Shown here in pieces: positions 13,385 through 23,196 of a stretch of 32,281 nt of DNA; position 1 is the stretch's first letter; the number at the start of each line of letters is the position of its first letter. This DNA is from Spirochaetota bacterium. Its GTDB lineage: Bacteria > Spirochaetota > Spirochaetia > B11-G9. The stretch spans positions 1 through 32,281 of the forward strand of contig JAJRQE010000095.1 of NCBI GenBank assembly GCA_024280415.1, written 5' to 3'. The translations under genes were made by a program, and so were the position numbers. The notes beneath the pieces were generated by a model, which saw only the letters and a list, made by a program, of their open reading frames with translations, did no database searches and was not told the origin of the DNA.

Positions 13385-14144
13385 CACAATTACGAACTCC
13401 CAGACAGTGGACGACTCGGTAGTTGTACCTGGGGCACCTGATCCAAATACACCTGATAATACACCAGGCGATGGTAATCAGACTCCAGGAAAAGACAAGT
13501 GGGTTTATCAGTTGGAGAAGGATCTACAGGAAGAAGACAGGATTGTTAGCATGGGTGGAGTATCCAAGCTTGCGAGGACCTATCTGGAAACTGTGGGCAA
13601 AATTGAAAACATGGTAGAGCTTCCTGGCGAAAAAGCGGATGCAGAAGCTATTAATACTTTCTATGGAAAGCTTGGTAGACCTGAAAAAGCAGAAGCTTAT
13701 GATTTTACAGGGGTTGATAAGGTTGATCTTGTTAAGGATGAGGAGATCCTGGGGTTCAAACAGAAATGTCATAATCTCGGTCTTAATCAGAAACAGGCTA
13801 AAGAACTTTATCAATCCTCCATGTCGGATCTTGCTGCTCAGCAGAAAGCTAATAAAGAAGCGAGAGTAAAAAGAGATGCTGAGTGGGAAGCAGAACTCAA
13901 AAAAGATTTTGGCGACAAGTACAACTCAAAAATTGAACAGGCTACCAGAGCTTTTGCCGAGGTAGGAGGAAAAGAAGTTGCCGAACTTTTCGAGTCAGTA
14001 GGGATGGCTCAACATCCAAATCTCATTAAGGGATTTGTAAAGATTTACGAGCAACTGGGAGGGGATCGATTTTTTACCGGATCTTCTAACCCTGGTGGGT
14101 CTGAAGGTGATGGCTGGTATCCCAATACTGACTTTGGAGAATAA
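13374..14144 (+). CDS. scaffolding (capsid assembly) protein
   Basis: This 256-aa acidic protein has a Pro/Thr-rich disordered N-terminus (residues 14-42) and then the pattern LGRPEKAEAYDF, FKQKCHNLGLNQKQAKELY and AEWEAELKKDFGDKYNSKIE seen in scaffold proteins of BPP-1-like podoviruses. These guide capsid protein assembly and leave the prohead. It is placed directly before the major capsid gene, as expected. The C-terminus (GDGWYPNTDFGE) may be the capsid-contacting tail. Confidence 0.8.
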   Translation: MEINTITNSQTVDDSVVVPGAPDPNTPDNTPGDGNQTPGKDKWVYQLEKDLQEEDRIVSMGGVSKLARTYLETVGKIENMVELPGEKADAEAINTFYGKLGRPEKAEAYDFTGVDKVDLVKDEEILGFKQKCHNLGLNQKQAKELYQSSMSDLAAQQKANKEARVKRDAEWEAELKKDFGDKYNSKIEQATRAFAEVGGKEVAELFESVGMAQHPNLIKGFVKIYEQLGGDRFFTGSSNPGGSEGDGWYPNTDFGE

Positions 14145-14154
14145 GGATATTTAA

Positions 14155-15138
14155 ATGGCTGATGTGACTCAGAATATGTTGAGTTTACACGAAGCAGCAA
14201 AACGTTTCCACAACAAGCAACTTGTTGAAATTGTCGAACTGCTTGAAGAACAGGATGACTTTGTCAAGGATTTACAGGTAACAGAAGCTAACAATGTAAC
14301 GTCTCACCTGACCACACTCCGAACAAGTCTCGCACAGGGTGACTTCTATATGATCAATGAAGGCGTCGCCTCAAAAATGACTACAACCCGTCAGATTGAA
14401 GAAGGTATTGCCATGCTCATGGGATATAGTAAGGTGTCGCAAAAACTTGCACGCATTTCCGGAAACCCAGAAGCGTTTCGCAAAGGGGAGGATAAAGGGT
14501 TTATCGAAGGATTTACACACCAGATTTCAGGTATGGGGTTTTATGGTGATAAGTCTACTAACCCCCGAAAAGTAGACGGTTTGGCAACCAGATACAATGC
14601 TCTTGCATATACCAATGTTCATGGTGCTGGCGGATCAACTGCAGATGAGCAGACTTCTATTTATATTGTGCAGCATGGTCTGGATAAGTTTCACGGGATT
14701 TATCCCAGAGGCAGCCAGGCAGGAATTGTTGTCACTGATGAGGGAACGGAAACAGCAGTGGTTGATGGAAAGGAATTCCCTATTTATAGAACACGTTTTG
14801 ATTGGGATCTGGGGATAGTAGTCAGGGATGACAGATGTGTCCAGCGAGTCTGTAACATACCAACAGGCGTTGATGTAACATCTCAGACAGCAGTGGATGC
14901 AATGAAACTGTTTGAAAATCTGGCAATCAAGGCACTTAACCTGATGCCCAAGAAAGGTAAAGGTGCAGTACTCTATTGCAACAACGAACTTATGACTTAC
15001 TTTGACATCAAGGCCAAGGATAAGGGAAATGTTGTCTGGGGAACAGGAAATCTGTGGGGTGAAGAGGTAACAACCTTTAGAGGACATCCTGTGCGATTGT
15101 CCGACACCATCGTTTCGACCGAAGCTGTTGTATCCTAA
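14155..15138 (+). CDS. major capsid protein
   Basis: This 327-aa protein has the sequence pattern of the BPP-1-like major capsid family, an HK97-fold shell protein. The N-terminal helix contains NMLSLHEAAKRFHNKQLVEI, then TLRTSLAQGDFYMINEGV, GFTHQISGMGFYGDKS, and near the end GKGAVLYCNNELMTYFDIKA. Codon use is relatively even and GC-richer than neighbouring genes, as often seen in a highly expressed capsid gene. Its position between scaffold and cement genes confirms the assignment. The N-terminus is not obviously a cleaved delta domain. Confidence 0.9.
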   Translation: MADVTQNMLSLHEAAKRFHNKQLVEIVELLEEQDDFVKDLQVTEANNVTSHLTTLRTSLAQGDFYMINEGVASKMTTTRQIEEGIAMLMGYSKVSQKLARISGNPEAFRKGEDKGFIEGFTHQISGMGFYGDKSTNPRKVDGLATRYNALAYTNVHGAGGSTADEQTSIYIVQHGLDKFHGIYPRGSQAGIVVTDEGTETAVVDGKEFPIYRTRFDWDLGIVVRDDRCVQRVCNIPTGVDVTSQTAVDAMKLFENLAIKALNLMPKKGKGAVLYCNNELMTYFDIKAKDKGNVVWGTGNLWGEEVTTFRGHPVRLSDTIVSTEAVVS

Positions 15139-15148
15139 GGGGGATAAA

Positions 15149-15541
15149 ATGATTTTAGATAAAAAAGGGTTATTCGATGATGGAAAAGCCCTAACTTCAA
15201 TCGGCACTACTTATTCCGACGTGCTTCCTATGCCTGCTGGCGATATAGGCAGAGGTACTCCTGTATACCTACATACCCAGGTAGTGGAAGCATTTGCTTC
15301 TGGGACAAGTATAGGGACTCTCGCAGTAACACTCCAACATTCTTCTGATGGAGTTACTTATACAGACACCGTTCTTACCACAGGTGTAAAAGCAGTTACA
15401 GATTTAACTGTGGGGACAAGGTTGTTTCAGACAGCTCTCCCGGTTGGTCTCGACAAGAACCTGAGACTTAAATATGTGGTTGCAGCTGAAGCAATGACAG
15501 CAGGAAAACTTACCTCGGGGTTGAATATCAGCACCGAGTAA
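15149..15541 (+). CDS. capsid cement protein (Bbp16 family)
   Basis: This 130-aa protein begins MILDKKGLFDDGKALT, typical of the Bbp16 family, and then shows an all-beta pattern with AGDIGRGTPVYLHTQVVEAF and TLQHSSDGVTYTDT. Bbp16-type proteins decorate and stabilise the BPP-1 capsid. ATG 15149 lies behind AAGGGGGATAAA; the in-frame start at 15128 would overlap the capsid gene and lacks a ribosome site. The gene directly follows the capsid gene, as in related phages. Confidence 0.82.
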   Translation: MILDKKGLFDDGKALTSIGTTYSDVLPMPAGDIGRGTPVYLHTQVVEAFASGTSIGTLAVTLQHSSDGVTYTDTVLTTGVKAVTDLTVGTRLFQTALPVGLDKNLRLKYVVAAEAMTAGKLTSGLNISTE

Positions 15542-15556
15542 AAAAATCTATTAAAA

Positions 15557-15580
15557 GAAGGGTATCGAAAGGTACCCTTC
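15557..15580 (+). other. intergenic hairpin after the cement gene
   Basis: GAAGGGTA (15557-15564) and TACCCTTC (15573-15580) pair perfectly over 8 bp with an 8-nt loop. No T-run follows, so it may act as a weak attenuator or mRNA-stabilising structure that keeps capsid and cement expression higher than that of downstream genes. Confidence 0.5.
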
Positions 15581-15595
15581 CAAAAAGGAATTAAT

Positions 15596-15793
15596 ATGGG
15601 AAAAGAAAAAAGCAAACCTGTAGTGGCAGTATGCCTTGCAAAATGCAATTTGGTTGGGTATGACGAAGAGTTTAAAGCTAACACTACTTATACTTTTGAA
15701 GAGCCGGTAAAGCTGTCTCCAGCTATGTGGAGGATTTTGGTTAATCCTGAATCAAAGAAAGTAAAACCGGCAAAAGTTAAAAAGGTTGAATAA
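15596..15793 (+). CDS. small hypothetical structural-region protein
   Basis: A 65-aa protein with a beta-rich centre (KANTTYTFEEPVKLSP) and a lysine/proline tail (KKVKPAKVKKVE). AAAAAGGAATTAAT precedes ATG 15596, and the stop overlaps the next start. No family recognised; the location suggests a minor virion or assembly role. Confidence 0.55.
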   Translation: MGKEKSKPVVAVCLAKCNLVGYDEEFKANTTYTFEEPVKLSPAMWRILVNPESKKVKPAKVKKVE

Positions 15794-16383
15794 TGACTGC
15801 ACTGGAACTGGTGAATAAAGCTTTAATAAAGTTGAATCAACCAGAAGTAACACTATTGTCAGACACAGCGACCGGAGTGGGGGCACTCCGGTCTGTTTTT
15901 AGTGATACGGTTAATGAGCTTTTTGAGGCAGGATCTTCAAAGAGAGGTTGGAGCTTCATGAAGAAAAGAGTAGCTCTTGTTGCTCATGTTGGGACAAATA
16001 TCACAGATTATACTTATATGTACGATTTCCCTTCCGACTGTGTTGTACCCTTAGAACTAAAGGATGGCGGACAGTATGAGATTGAATCCGGAGTACTTTA
16101 CACTGATGATGATGAACCGGTACTTATCTATACCTATAATCCAGTAACAACAACAGTTGAAAATTCAGTTACGATCCCGGTAATGGATGTCGATCTTCCT
16201 TCTTCTTTCCAGGAAGCACTGGCTGCAAGAATGGCAAGTAAGGTTGCTGGCAAGGTTACAGAATCAAAAGATCTTCCACAATCTCTCTTCCAGGAATACT
16301 TTATGATGCTCAGAACTGCCCTTCAGTATGATGCGATGCTGACACCAGTCAATGACGACGAAGAGGATATCTGGGGTGAGTAG
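15793..16383 (+). CDS. tail adaptor protein (T7 gp11-like, tail tubular A)
   Basis: This 196-aa protein resembles T7 gp11-type tail tubular protein A. Its N-terminal helix starts LELVNKALIKLNQPEVTLL, followed by SDTVNELFEAGSSKRGWSF, where such proteins typically read TxxRxxLLxxxxWxFA. Then comes a beta region with YMYDFPSDCVVPLEL and a closing helix FQEALAARMASKVAGKVTES. The protein forms the ring between portal and tail nozzle. Length and order (before a gp12-like gene) fit. Confidence 0.85.
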   Translation: MTALELVNKALIKLNQPEVTLLSDTATGVGALRSVFSDTVNELFEAGSSKRGWSFMKKRVALVAHVGTNITDYTYMYDFPSDCVVPLELKDGGQYEIESGVLYTDDDEPVLIYTYNPVTTTVENSVTIPVMDVDLPSSFQEALAARMASKVAGKVTESKDLPQSLFQEYFMMLRTALQYDAMLTPVNDDEEDIWGE

Positions 16384-18064
16384 AAAGCGATTACTTATAA
16401 CTGACTTCTCCCGGGGGATGGTATCTGATCGTCTGGCCGGCAAAGCAGAGACAGGTTTATTTCAAAAAGCAAGCAGCGAATTGACAAATTTTATTGTTAA
16501 TCCGGATGGTGGAGTTTCCCGAAGAAGAGGGACAATTTTTGTTAGAAGGGGCGCTGGTGTTGCAACGGGTATTCCTGCTTTCACGGTGTTCTCGAAAACT
16601 TCCGGAGCGACTGAAGTTCCTTATGTTGGATTCATTGAACCGGATACAACTAATAAATTTACAGTTATGAACGGACAGGATCATGTAGCAACCTCTCTTC
16701 TGAGCGCAAATCTAGAACCTGGTGAGAAATTATACGATTCCGGAAAGTTTAATGATAATGTTCTTGCCTCACAGCAGCAGTTGCATATTTGGGGACCTAC
16801 AAAATCATTCCTGGTAGATATAGAAACCCTCGCCACAATTACAGAATGGACTGAACAGGATATCTCATCAATCTTTCAGGGCAGAATGATTGCGGTAGAT
16901 AGGGAAACTTCAAAACTTTTTTTCTCTGTCGCATATGATTTTGACAATTTTACAGGAATAGGCGCTCTTAACTTTATGCCTGATCATTTTTATTCTGAAA
17001 AAACTCTTTGGATTAAGAGCCGGACTGGGGTGTATATAGGGACAACCAGAGCAGAATATGAAGTTGTTTCCGCATATCCTGCTTTTACCGAGGATATGGG
17101 AGGAATCCAGACAAAAAAAATCTCATCAATTGGTACGGATAATGCAGTTTATTTCGGCCCTGCAATGGTGATGAGTAAAGATAACCGATTACTACGGATG
17201 AATTATGTTGGTGCAAACCAGTATCAGTCGAATAGTATTGCTGAGTACATAGACAATGAAAATATAGTTACTATGGATACAATTGAATACGGATCTCATA
17301 GGTACCTTTTCTTTGTTGATGATGTTCATGACCTTTACTGTTTAACCGAAAGTCAGCAGTCAGAAGTAGCTGGTTGGACAAAAATAATGGAAAATGTGTA
17401 CTGGTGTAAGAGTTTTGACCAGGATCTTTATATAACACGCAAAAGAGGAGCTGAATTCTGGATTGAAATACTTCCTCTCGATTCTTTTAAATATCCATGG
17501 AATAGGATAGATAATTCAGATTCACTATTTAGGCATAACAATATCCATGCGGATGCAGGCGGATACATTAATGCTTACATCGATGCTACTCTTGGGAATA
17601 TTGTTACTTCGGATTATTTACCAGAATCTGAAACTGTAAGTGTCTATAACCTTACAACCTTAGCAGACTTAGGGACAAACTTAACAACAGCAACAGGGGA
17701 ACTTGGGACTGATGCTGAGATTATAACCCTACTGGGTGTTGTTGATGATACTCCTGTTGATGCCTACACTTATCTGGATGAATTCACATCGGTTCTAAAA
17801 ACTCTTCCTATCCCAACTGGAAGTGTAGGAGCAAAAAAACAGATTAAAAATATTGTTGTAAAAGTCTTTAATTCAGAAGCAATGAAGGTTCGTGTTAATG
17901 AAGGAACCTGGCAGGACTGGAGTAGTACAACCTTTTCCGGCAATGTTAAGTTCAATGTTGAATGTGAAAGTTCTGATACTGTCCAGGTAGAAATTCAGTC
18001 AGTAGGTGTGAAACCTCTTAATATTCTACTAATTGAAGCTGATATATCTGGAGGTGATTTGTAA
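16376..18064 (+). CDS. tail tube/nozzle protein (T7 gp12-like, tail tubular B)
   Basis: This 562-aa protein has the familiar podovirus nozzle N-terminus: ITDFSRGMVSDRLAGKAE, then LTNFIVNPDGGVSRRRGTIF. This is the FSGGxLSPxLxGRxD...NFxVxPxGGxxRRPG pattern. The body is beta-rich, as expected for a propeller-like nozzle. GTG 16376 overlaps the gp11-like gene by 8 nt and has GAGG upstream; ATG 16352 is an in-frame alternative with a 32-nt overlap and no ribosome site. It forms the tail tip through which DNA leaves. Confidence 0.83.
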   Translation: MSRKRLLITDFSRGMVSDRLAGKAETGLFQKASSELTNFIVNPDGGVSRRRGTIFVRRGAGVATGIPAFTVFSKTSGATEVPYVGFIEPDTTNKFTVMNGQDHVATSLLSANLEPGEKLYDSGKFNDNVLASQQQLHIWGPTKSFLVDIETLATITEWTEQDISSIFQGRMIAVDRETSKLFFSVAYDFDNFTGIGALNFMPDHFYSEKTLWIKSRTGVYIGTTRAEYEVVSAYPAFTEDMGGIQTKKISSIGTDNAVYFGPAMVMSKDNRLLRMNYVGANQYQSNSIAEYIDNENIVTMDTIEYGSHRYLFFVDDVHDLYCLTESQQSEVAGWTKIMENVYWCKSFDQDLYITRKRGAEFWIEILPLDSFKYPWNRIDNSDSLFRHNNIHADAGGYINAYIDATLGNIVTSDYLPESETVSVYNLTTLADLGTNLTTATGELGTDAEIITLLGVVDDTPVDAYTYLDEFTSVLKTLPIPTGSVGAKKQIKNIVVKVFNSEAMKVRVNEGTWQDWSSTTFSGNVKFNVECESSDTVQVEIQSVGVKPLNILLIEADISGGDL

Positions 18065-18933
18065 TGGGTTTTTGGTCGTGGTTGACTGAGACAAAAGACG
18101 ATGGCGTAGTTACCGGATTTGCTGATTTTTTTAATGAACTTGGTGATGCAATAACAAAGGACTGGAACAACTGGACAGGGAAGACAGCAAAAGAAACAAA
18201 AGCAGCTCTTGATGAACAGTATAACAACGACTTATTTGATATTGCTCAACAAACAGCGAACCTGCACCGAAAACAGGCGCTTGAGACATTGGAAAATGTA
18301 CAAGAAAATATAGATTTAGCAGCAGATAAAAACGAATTTGTATTTGGTCAGGCTCAGGAATATTTTAACGATGCAATGCTGGAGCTTGATTTGGCTAAGA
18401 GGCGTACTGATGAATCAATCGGGCGTGCAGAAGTACAAAATACCACAATTCTTGCAGCAATGGGGGGACGAGGAGGATCTAATTATAAATGTGCAGATGA
18501 AACGATAAGCAAAGCAAGAAGCGACACTCAATTTCAATACAACCAAAATGCAGATAAAATTGCGGATGCAGAGGTTGCAGCCGAATTCCAGTACGATCAA
18601 ACAAGTACCGCTTTATCTCAGGCATTAGCAAGTGCTGGTACTGCTTACGATCTGGCCAATAATGCGATTGATATAAATTTAGATAAGGCTGAAACAGGCA
18701 AGGACTACAATTCAGATCAAATAGATCTTCAAATTGATGAAATAAATAGAGAAGATTTCTTTAATAAGATAAAATTTGGTATCGATATTGCAAGTTTTGC
18801 AATTGGTGGATATACCCAACTTGCCAATATTCCAGCATTGGCACTACCAAGTTTTTCTACATTAACCAATAGACTTTATGAACCTCCACGAACAAATGAT
18901 ATTTATCAATCTAATTGGTTAAAAGGATATTAG
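18064..18933 (+). CDS. probable internal virion protein (T7 gp14-like position)
   Basis: This 289-aa, mostly helical protein is rich in Ala, Gln, Asp and Asn, with long coiled stretches at about 55-140 and 150-220. A hydrophobic segment lies at about 238-262 (KFGIDIASFAIGGYTQ). The segment ILAAMGGRGGSN resembles a glycine-rich loop often seen in internal core proteins. Its place after the nozzle gene and before two larger internal proteins matches T7-like ejection proteins, which form a channel across the host envelope. The family call rests on order and composition rather than on a conserved motif. Confidence 0.6.
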   Translation: MGFWSWLTETKDDGVVTGFADFFNELGDAITKDWNNWTGKTAKETKAALDEQYNNDLFDIAQQTANLHRKQALETLENVQENIDLAADKNEFVFGQAQEYFNDAMLELDLAKRRTDESIGRAEVQNTTILAAMGGRGGSNYKCADETISKARSDTQFQYNQNADKIADAEVAAEFQYDQTSTALSQALASAGTAYDLANNAIDINLDKAETGKDYNSDQIDLQIDEINREDFFNKIKFGIDIASFAIGGYTQLANIPALALPSFSTLTNRLYEPPRTNDIYQSNWLKGY

Positions 18934-18934
18934 A

Positions 18935-20833
18935 ATGGCCAATATTTACGATGTAGGTAACAGTTTAATGAATCTTGCCGGAAATGTTATAAATGCTATT
19001 GGGCAGCAAACACCTTTAGAGATAGCAAAAAGGGATTCATCAGTGTCTGCAGCTGTTAGTCAAGCAAAATTAAAAATACAGGACTATAACCAAAATATCC
19101 ATAAAATTACGGATCCTGTTAAAGGGTGGGATGATTACAAGCAGTCGATTTATAATGATATTATTAAATCAAAAGAGTCAGATTCTACCTGGGGTAACAT
19201 TGATCTGAGTGATCCTATTGCAGCGCAAATGTTTGAAGATAAATGGCTGGAGCTAAATGACCTGGAGAATAGTTTTGTTTCCGATTTTGCATACAAAAAA
19301 GAATTAAAAGATATCCAATATACCCATCAGCAAAATATTGGGAATGCGCTACAGTTAAACAATGCTCTGGATGCTTCCCAGGAACTAAACAGAGTTTTCC
19401 AGAGTATGGAAAGTTCAGGTATGTATTCTAAGGAAGAAATCACTGTAGCTGAGGTAAAGGGTTATCAGTCATTATGGAGAAGGGAAGCACAAAAGAGCCT
19501 TTTACATAATGCAAATAATCAAGGATTTGAGTATGCCCATGAAGTTTTAAACACTATGAAACCTCCTGAAGGTATTTCTGAAGACGATCCTAGGAATTTC
19601 CTCAACTCCGAATCAAAAACTTCATTGCACGAATGGTTAGATAGCGAAGAACTTAAATATAAAGAACAGTTAAAAGTCCAACAAGATGAAACCTATAGTA
19701 AAGGCTTTACAATGATAACCGAAAACAGCTTCACAAGTGCAGATCAGATTGTCAGAGAGTGTAGTAAAAATGGAAAGTTTTCTATATTAAATCAAAAACA
19801 GCGTAAGGATATGTTGTACGACTTTTTCTGGTGGCAGGGAAAACGAGAAAAAGCTGTTAACGGTGAAGAAGATAAATCTTCGTCCGAATGGCAGTTAGGA
19901 CTTGATTTTATTTTACTTGACTATGATGCAGATAGAACCGACTTGGTAAATTATGCCAGAGCTGGGATTGAAAGTGGCGAAATGTCAGTAGATGACAAAA
20001 AAAAAGTAGATAAAATCCTGGAGAATGACATACAGTTCCGGAATATAGGGATTTCAGAAGTTGCTGGCAGAATTAAAAATCTTGATGAAGATGATTACGG
20101 GAAAGGGGTTCAGCAGGAACTTCTTGATGGCTTGAAAAATTTTATCAGAATGGATGAGTTTGGAGAGATTCGTAAAGACAATGAAAAAGTACCCGGTCCT
20201 GCAGAAATTCACCAATGGCTTGATAATCAATTAGAGCCCATTGAATGGAATCGTTTAGAAGGTAACATAGGCACTGTATATGATAAATACAGGGATTACA
20301 GACGGGATATTAGTTTTATAAATGATTTTGAACAGGTTGATCTTGATGTAGAGAATGGTAAGCTAATTGGTCTGGCACAACCAGAGTTAATTATGAAGCA
20401 CTTTAACAATCCTGATATTAACACTAAGGACAGTATTAAGTCTGATATTTCCAAAAATATGTTTGGATATGATTATGAAAACCTTACAGAGAACCAGATG
20501 AAACAGGTTGATGCAAATATGACTGTCCTGGATCTTGCAGAAGCGCAAAGGAATTATACTGCAACTGAATTAAATATCCCTACTGATAAAATCAGAGTCC
20601 TTCTTGATAGGAATGGGAACCCTCAGTTTCAGGATATGCGTAATGCAGCTTTATACGAAATTAAAGTAGAAGGGAATGTGAATACGATCTATAGGTATGT
20701 TCCTGAAAAGGATCAATGGGATCTGTTTAAAGGAAAGGATATTCCCTTAAAAAAACCAGACCTGAATCCCGTTATACCTTCAGTTCAATCAACACAAGAT
20801 AAGGTAAATAATGCACTAGGACGTATCTGGTAA
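18935..20833 (+). CDS. probable internal virion protein (T7 gp15-like position)
   Basis: This 632-aa protein appears almost wholly helical and highly charged, without cysteines or clear catalytic motifs. The N-terminus MANIYDVGNSLMNLAGNVINAI looks amphipathic. It lies between a gp14-like gene and the giant polyvalent gene, with a 1-nt overlap to the latter (TAATG). By position and composition it is probably a second DNA-ejection protein. I do not recognise a domain, and it could also be a tail-associated structural protein. Confidence 0.55.
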   Translation: MANIYDVGNSLMNLAGNVINAIGQQTPLEIAKRDSSVSAAVSQAKLKIQDYNQNIHKITDPVKGWDDYKQSIYNDIIKSKESDSTWGNIDLSDPIAAQMFEDKWLELNDLENSFVSDFAYKKELKDIQYTHQQNIGNALQLNNALDASQELNRVFQSMESSGMYSKEEITVAEVKGYQSLWRREAQKSLLHNANNQGFEYAHEVLNTMKPPEGISEDDPRNFLNSESKTSLHEWLDSEELKYKEQLKVQQDETYSKGFTMITENSFTSADQIVRECSKNGKFSILNQKQRKDMLYDFFWWQGKREKAVNGEEDKSSSEWQLGLDFILLDYDADRTDLVNYARAGIESGEMSVDDKKKVDKILENDIQFRNIGISEVAGRIKNLDEDDYGKGVQQELLDGLKNFIRMDEFGEIRKDNEKVPGPAEIHQWLDNQLEPIEWNRLEGNIGTVYDKYRDYRRDISFINDFEQVDLDVENGKLIGLAQPELIMKHFNNPDINTKDSIKSDISKNMFGYDYENLTENQMKQVDANMTVLDLAEAQRNYTATELNIPTDKIRVLLDRNGNPQFQDMRNAALYEIKVEGNVNTIYRYVPEKDQWDLFKGKDIPLKKPDLNPVIPSVQSTQDKVNNALGRIW

Positions 20834-23139
20834 TGGAAATACAAGGAAGTGGTCTAACCCCTATTGCGTTACCTGAAATAGATCTAAACAAATACCTGCC
20901 TCCTGGATCTGTAATACTTGATCAACCAAAACAACCAGAGGTTATTCAACCAGAAGCAGACGGATTACCTCCCGGGACTTCTGTACTTTATGATCCGGTA
21001 GACTTTAAAGCAGCAGAGAATGTAATAAAGAGTATTGCAGCAGATCCCAGAGGAGTAGGAAACAGGGTCCGGGCAGCTACCCAACTTTCTGAGATATACG
21101 GGAGCACAATCGAACAAGCATATAAAAACCTTGATAAACTGATAGAAAAGTATACTGGCCAGAGGATGGAACCTGCAAAAGCGACACAGGTAATCGCAGA
21201 CTCATGGAAAAGAGCAAACCTCGATATCCAGATAATGGATCTTGAAGCCAGGTTACTTGAGAATCCTTACGATGAAGGGTTAATGAATCAGATAGAAGAT
21301 TTTGAGAGCCAAATGCCAATGGCGGACAATTTTCAATATGGGATTATTACTGATGTATTATCAGCGACAGCAAACACACTTCCATTTACTATGAAAACAA
21401 CGAGTAAAGGAATGGAGTTGGCTATAAAGGCTGGATCAGTTGCTGGTCTCGGAGCAGGGATTATTGGACAACTGGGTCCTCAGGTAGCACTCCCTGAAGA
21501 AATAATAACTGTACCAGCAGCAGCCTTTTCTGCCGGCGTAATAGCATTCAAAGCAGGGAATACCTTCGAAGCTGCCCGGTTATCTGCAGGAGGAATATCA
21601 GCTGAAATGCGAAAAGCTGTAGATGCAGACGGGAATAAAATACCGTATCCTGTCAGGCTTGCATTTTCACTTGGAGGAGGGTTGATTTCAGGAGCTTTGG
21701 AGCAGGCACAGTTTGATGTTATGTTTAAAGGAAATGCACCTTTAGCAAGAATAGTCCAGAAGGCAGGTGCTAAATTCCTTCAAAAAACTCATATAACTGG
21801 AAGTCTTGTAAAAGGTGCTCTCGACTTTATGGCAGGTATGGCCGGTAATATTACAACAGAGGTTCTTCAAGAGGTATCTCAGGAAACAGTAGAGACTCTT
21901 GCAGATGATTTAGCAAGAGCAGTATCAAATGAAATACAAAATTCTAATCTGGAACCAACTACTATTGATGAATATGGGAGGGTGTGGAAAGAGACAATCT
22001 CTCAGACTTTCAAGGCCCAATTACTTATGGCCTTTCCTGGTACATTCAATTCAACAGTTTCAAGAGCAGTTGATGAATATAATACAACCAAAGAGACTGT
22101 AAAGGTAGAAGAAGAAGTTCGTACTGAAATAGAAAAAAAGATTGAAGAGGTTCTTACTCCGGAAGAATTAGACTATGCCCTTGAGAATACAAAAAATCAG
22201 ACACCTACATCTTTTGAGATTAAAGATAACAGGGGAGTGGCTAAAACAGATGAAGGTATTGAAGTTGGGAATATAGAATACATTCCCGAAGGAGAGGCAA
22301 TAACAATCACCTCCCTTAGTTCATCCACAAGTAAAACCGGTTATCAGGCAGCAATAGGTATGGTTAGGAAAATAGCTGAAGAGAATCCGGGGAAAGTTAT
22401 CTGGTTTAATGAGGCCTCAAGCGATGCGCCAGCGATAAGAAAAGCAATCGAAGGACTTAACCCTGATATCTCTCAAACAATTCTGAATATTGATGCGTTG
22501 AAATTTGATCTGGGAGCACTTGAGAAAGAAAGAGCAGATCTGGTTGATTTAAAAACAAAATACAAAACGCTTGAGGCCGAAGGAAAAGACTTTACAACCA
22601 TAGAGAAAGAGGATCTGGAAGCAGGTTTTGGAAGAGAAATTCCACTATCTCTTGAAGAGGTAGAACTAAGGCTTTCTCAAATTGAAGGGGATTCTATACG
22701 CCTTGAGAACCGAATAGGTGATTTGGAAAATCTCCGGAAGAATCAATCCATTTATGATATTAGAGCTAATTGGCAAAAAACAGCGTTTGAATATCGATCA
22801 CAGAAGGTAGATCCTAAAAATGATCCTGCAGTAGAAAATTTCAAGATTAAAACCGAACTTCAATTCCCTTCTTTTAAAAAAGAAGAAGTAGATGCAGCCT
22901 TTGAACTGATAAGTTTACGGTCTGATGCAATGGGTATGAGTCCAAAGGATTGGATCGGCAAGTATATTGCTGATATCCAGCAGATGAACCCCAAAACAGC
23001 CCAACTGAACGCAGGAGATGCAAAAGGAGCAGTTTCTTTTCTTGAGGATGGACGGGCGGTAATACATGCTACAGAGGCAAGTGATTTTACTACTTTTGTT
23101 CATGAGATGGCTCATATCTTTCGGAGACAGCTGAGTTAA
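20833..23139 (+). CDS. N-terminal part of an interrupted polyvalent virion protein (metallopeptidase domain cut by TAA)
   Basis: These are the first 768 codons of a gene that originally ran to 27968. The N-terminus is acidic and proline-rich, followed by a helical region with hydrophobic, Gly/Ala-rich segments (residues about 170-235 and 275-350) that may cross or insert into membranes. Coiled-coil is likely at about 550-640. At the end, FVHEMAHIFRR contains H757-E-M-A-H761, the zinc site of a zincin-like peptidase found in phage polyvalent proteins. The TAA at 23137-23139 cuts the domain before its third ligand region; the same frame stays open afterwards. Related proteins enter the host with the DNA. 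Confidence 0.7.
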   Translation: MEIQGSGLTPIALPEIDLNKYLPPGSVILDQPKQPEVIQPEADGLPPGTSVLYDPVDFKAAENVIKSIAADPRGVGNRVRAATQLSEIYGSTIEQAYKNLDKLIEKYTGQRMEPAKATQVIADSWKRANLDIQIMDLEARLLENPYDEGLMNQIEDFESQMPMADNFQYGIITDVLSATANTLPFTMKTTSKGMELAIKAGSVAGLGAGIIGQLGPQVALPEEIITVPAAAFSAGVIAFKAGNTFEAARLSAGGISAEMRKAVDADGNKIPYPVRLAFSLGGGLISGALEQAQFDVMFKGNAPLARIVQKAGAKFLQKTHITGSLVKGALDFMAGMAGNITTEVLQEVSQETVETLADDLARAVSNEIQNSNLEPTTIDEYGRVWKETISQTFKAQLLMAFPGTFNSTVSRAVDEYNTTKETVKVEEEVRTEIEKKIEEVLTPEELDYALENTKNQTPTSFEIKDNRGVAKTDEGIEVGNIEYIPEGEAITITSLSSSTSKTGYQAAIGMVRKIAEENPGKVIWFNEASSDAPAIRKAIEGLNPDISQTILNIDALKFDLGALEKERADLVDLKTKYKTLEAEGKDFTTIEKEDLEAGFGREIPLSLEEVELRLSQIEGDSIRLENRIGDLENLRKNQSIYDIRANWQKTAFEYRSQKVDPKNDPAVENFKIKTELQFPSFKKEEVDAAFELISLRSDAMGMSPKDWIGKYIADIQQMNPKTAQLNAGDAKGAVSFLEDGRAVIHATEASDFTTFVHEMAHIFRRQLS

Positions 23140-23196
23140 GAAGAGCTTACAACAGCATCAGTATGGGCAGGCGAAGAAGATGTAAACAACTGGTCT

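Noticed and set aside
14635-15207. 190-aa minus-strand open frame opposite the capsid gene
   Set aside because: It is a shadow of the major capsid coding sequence, with no ribosome site and no family resemblance.
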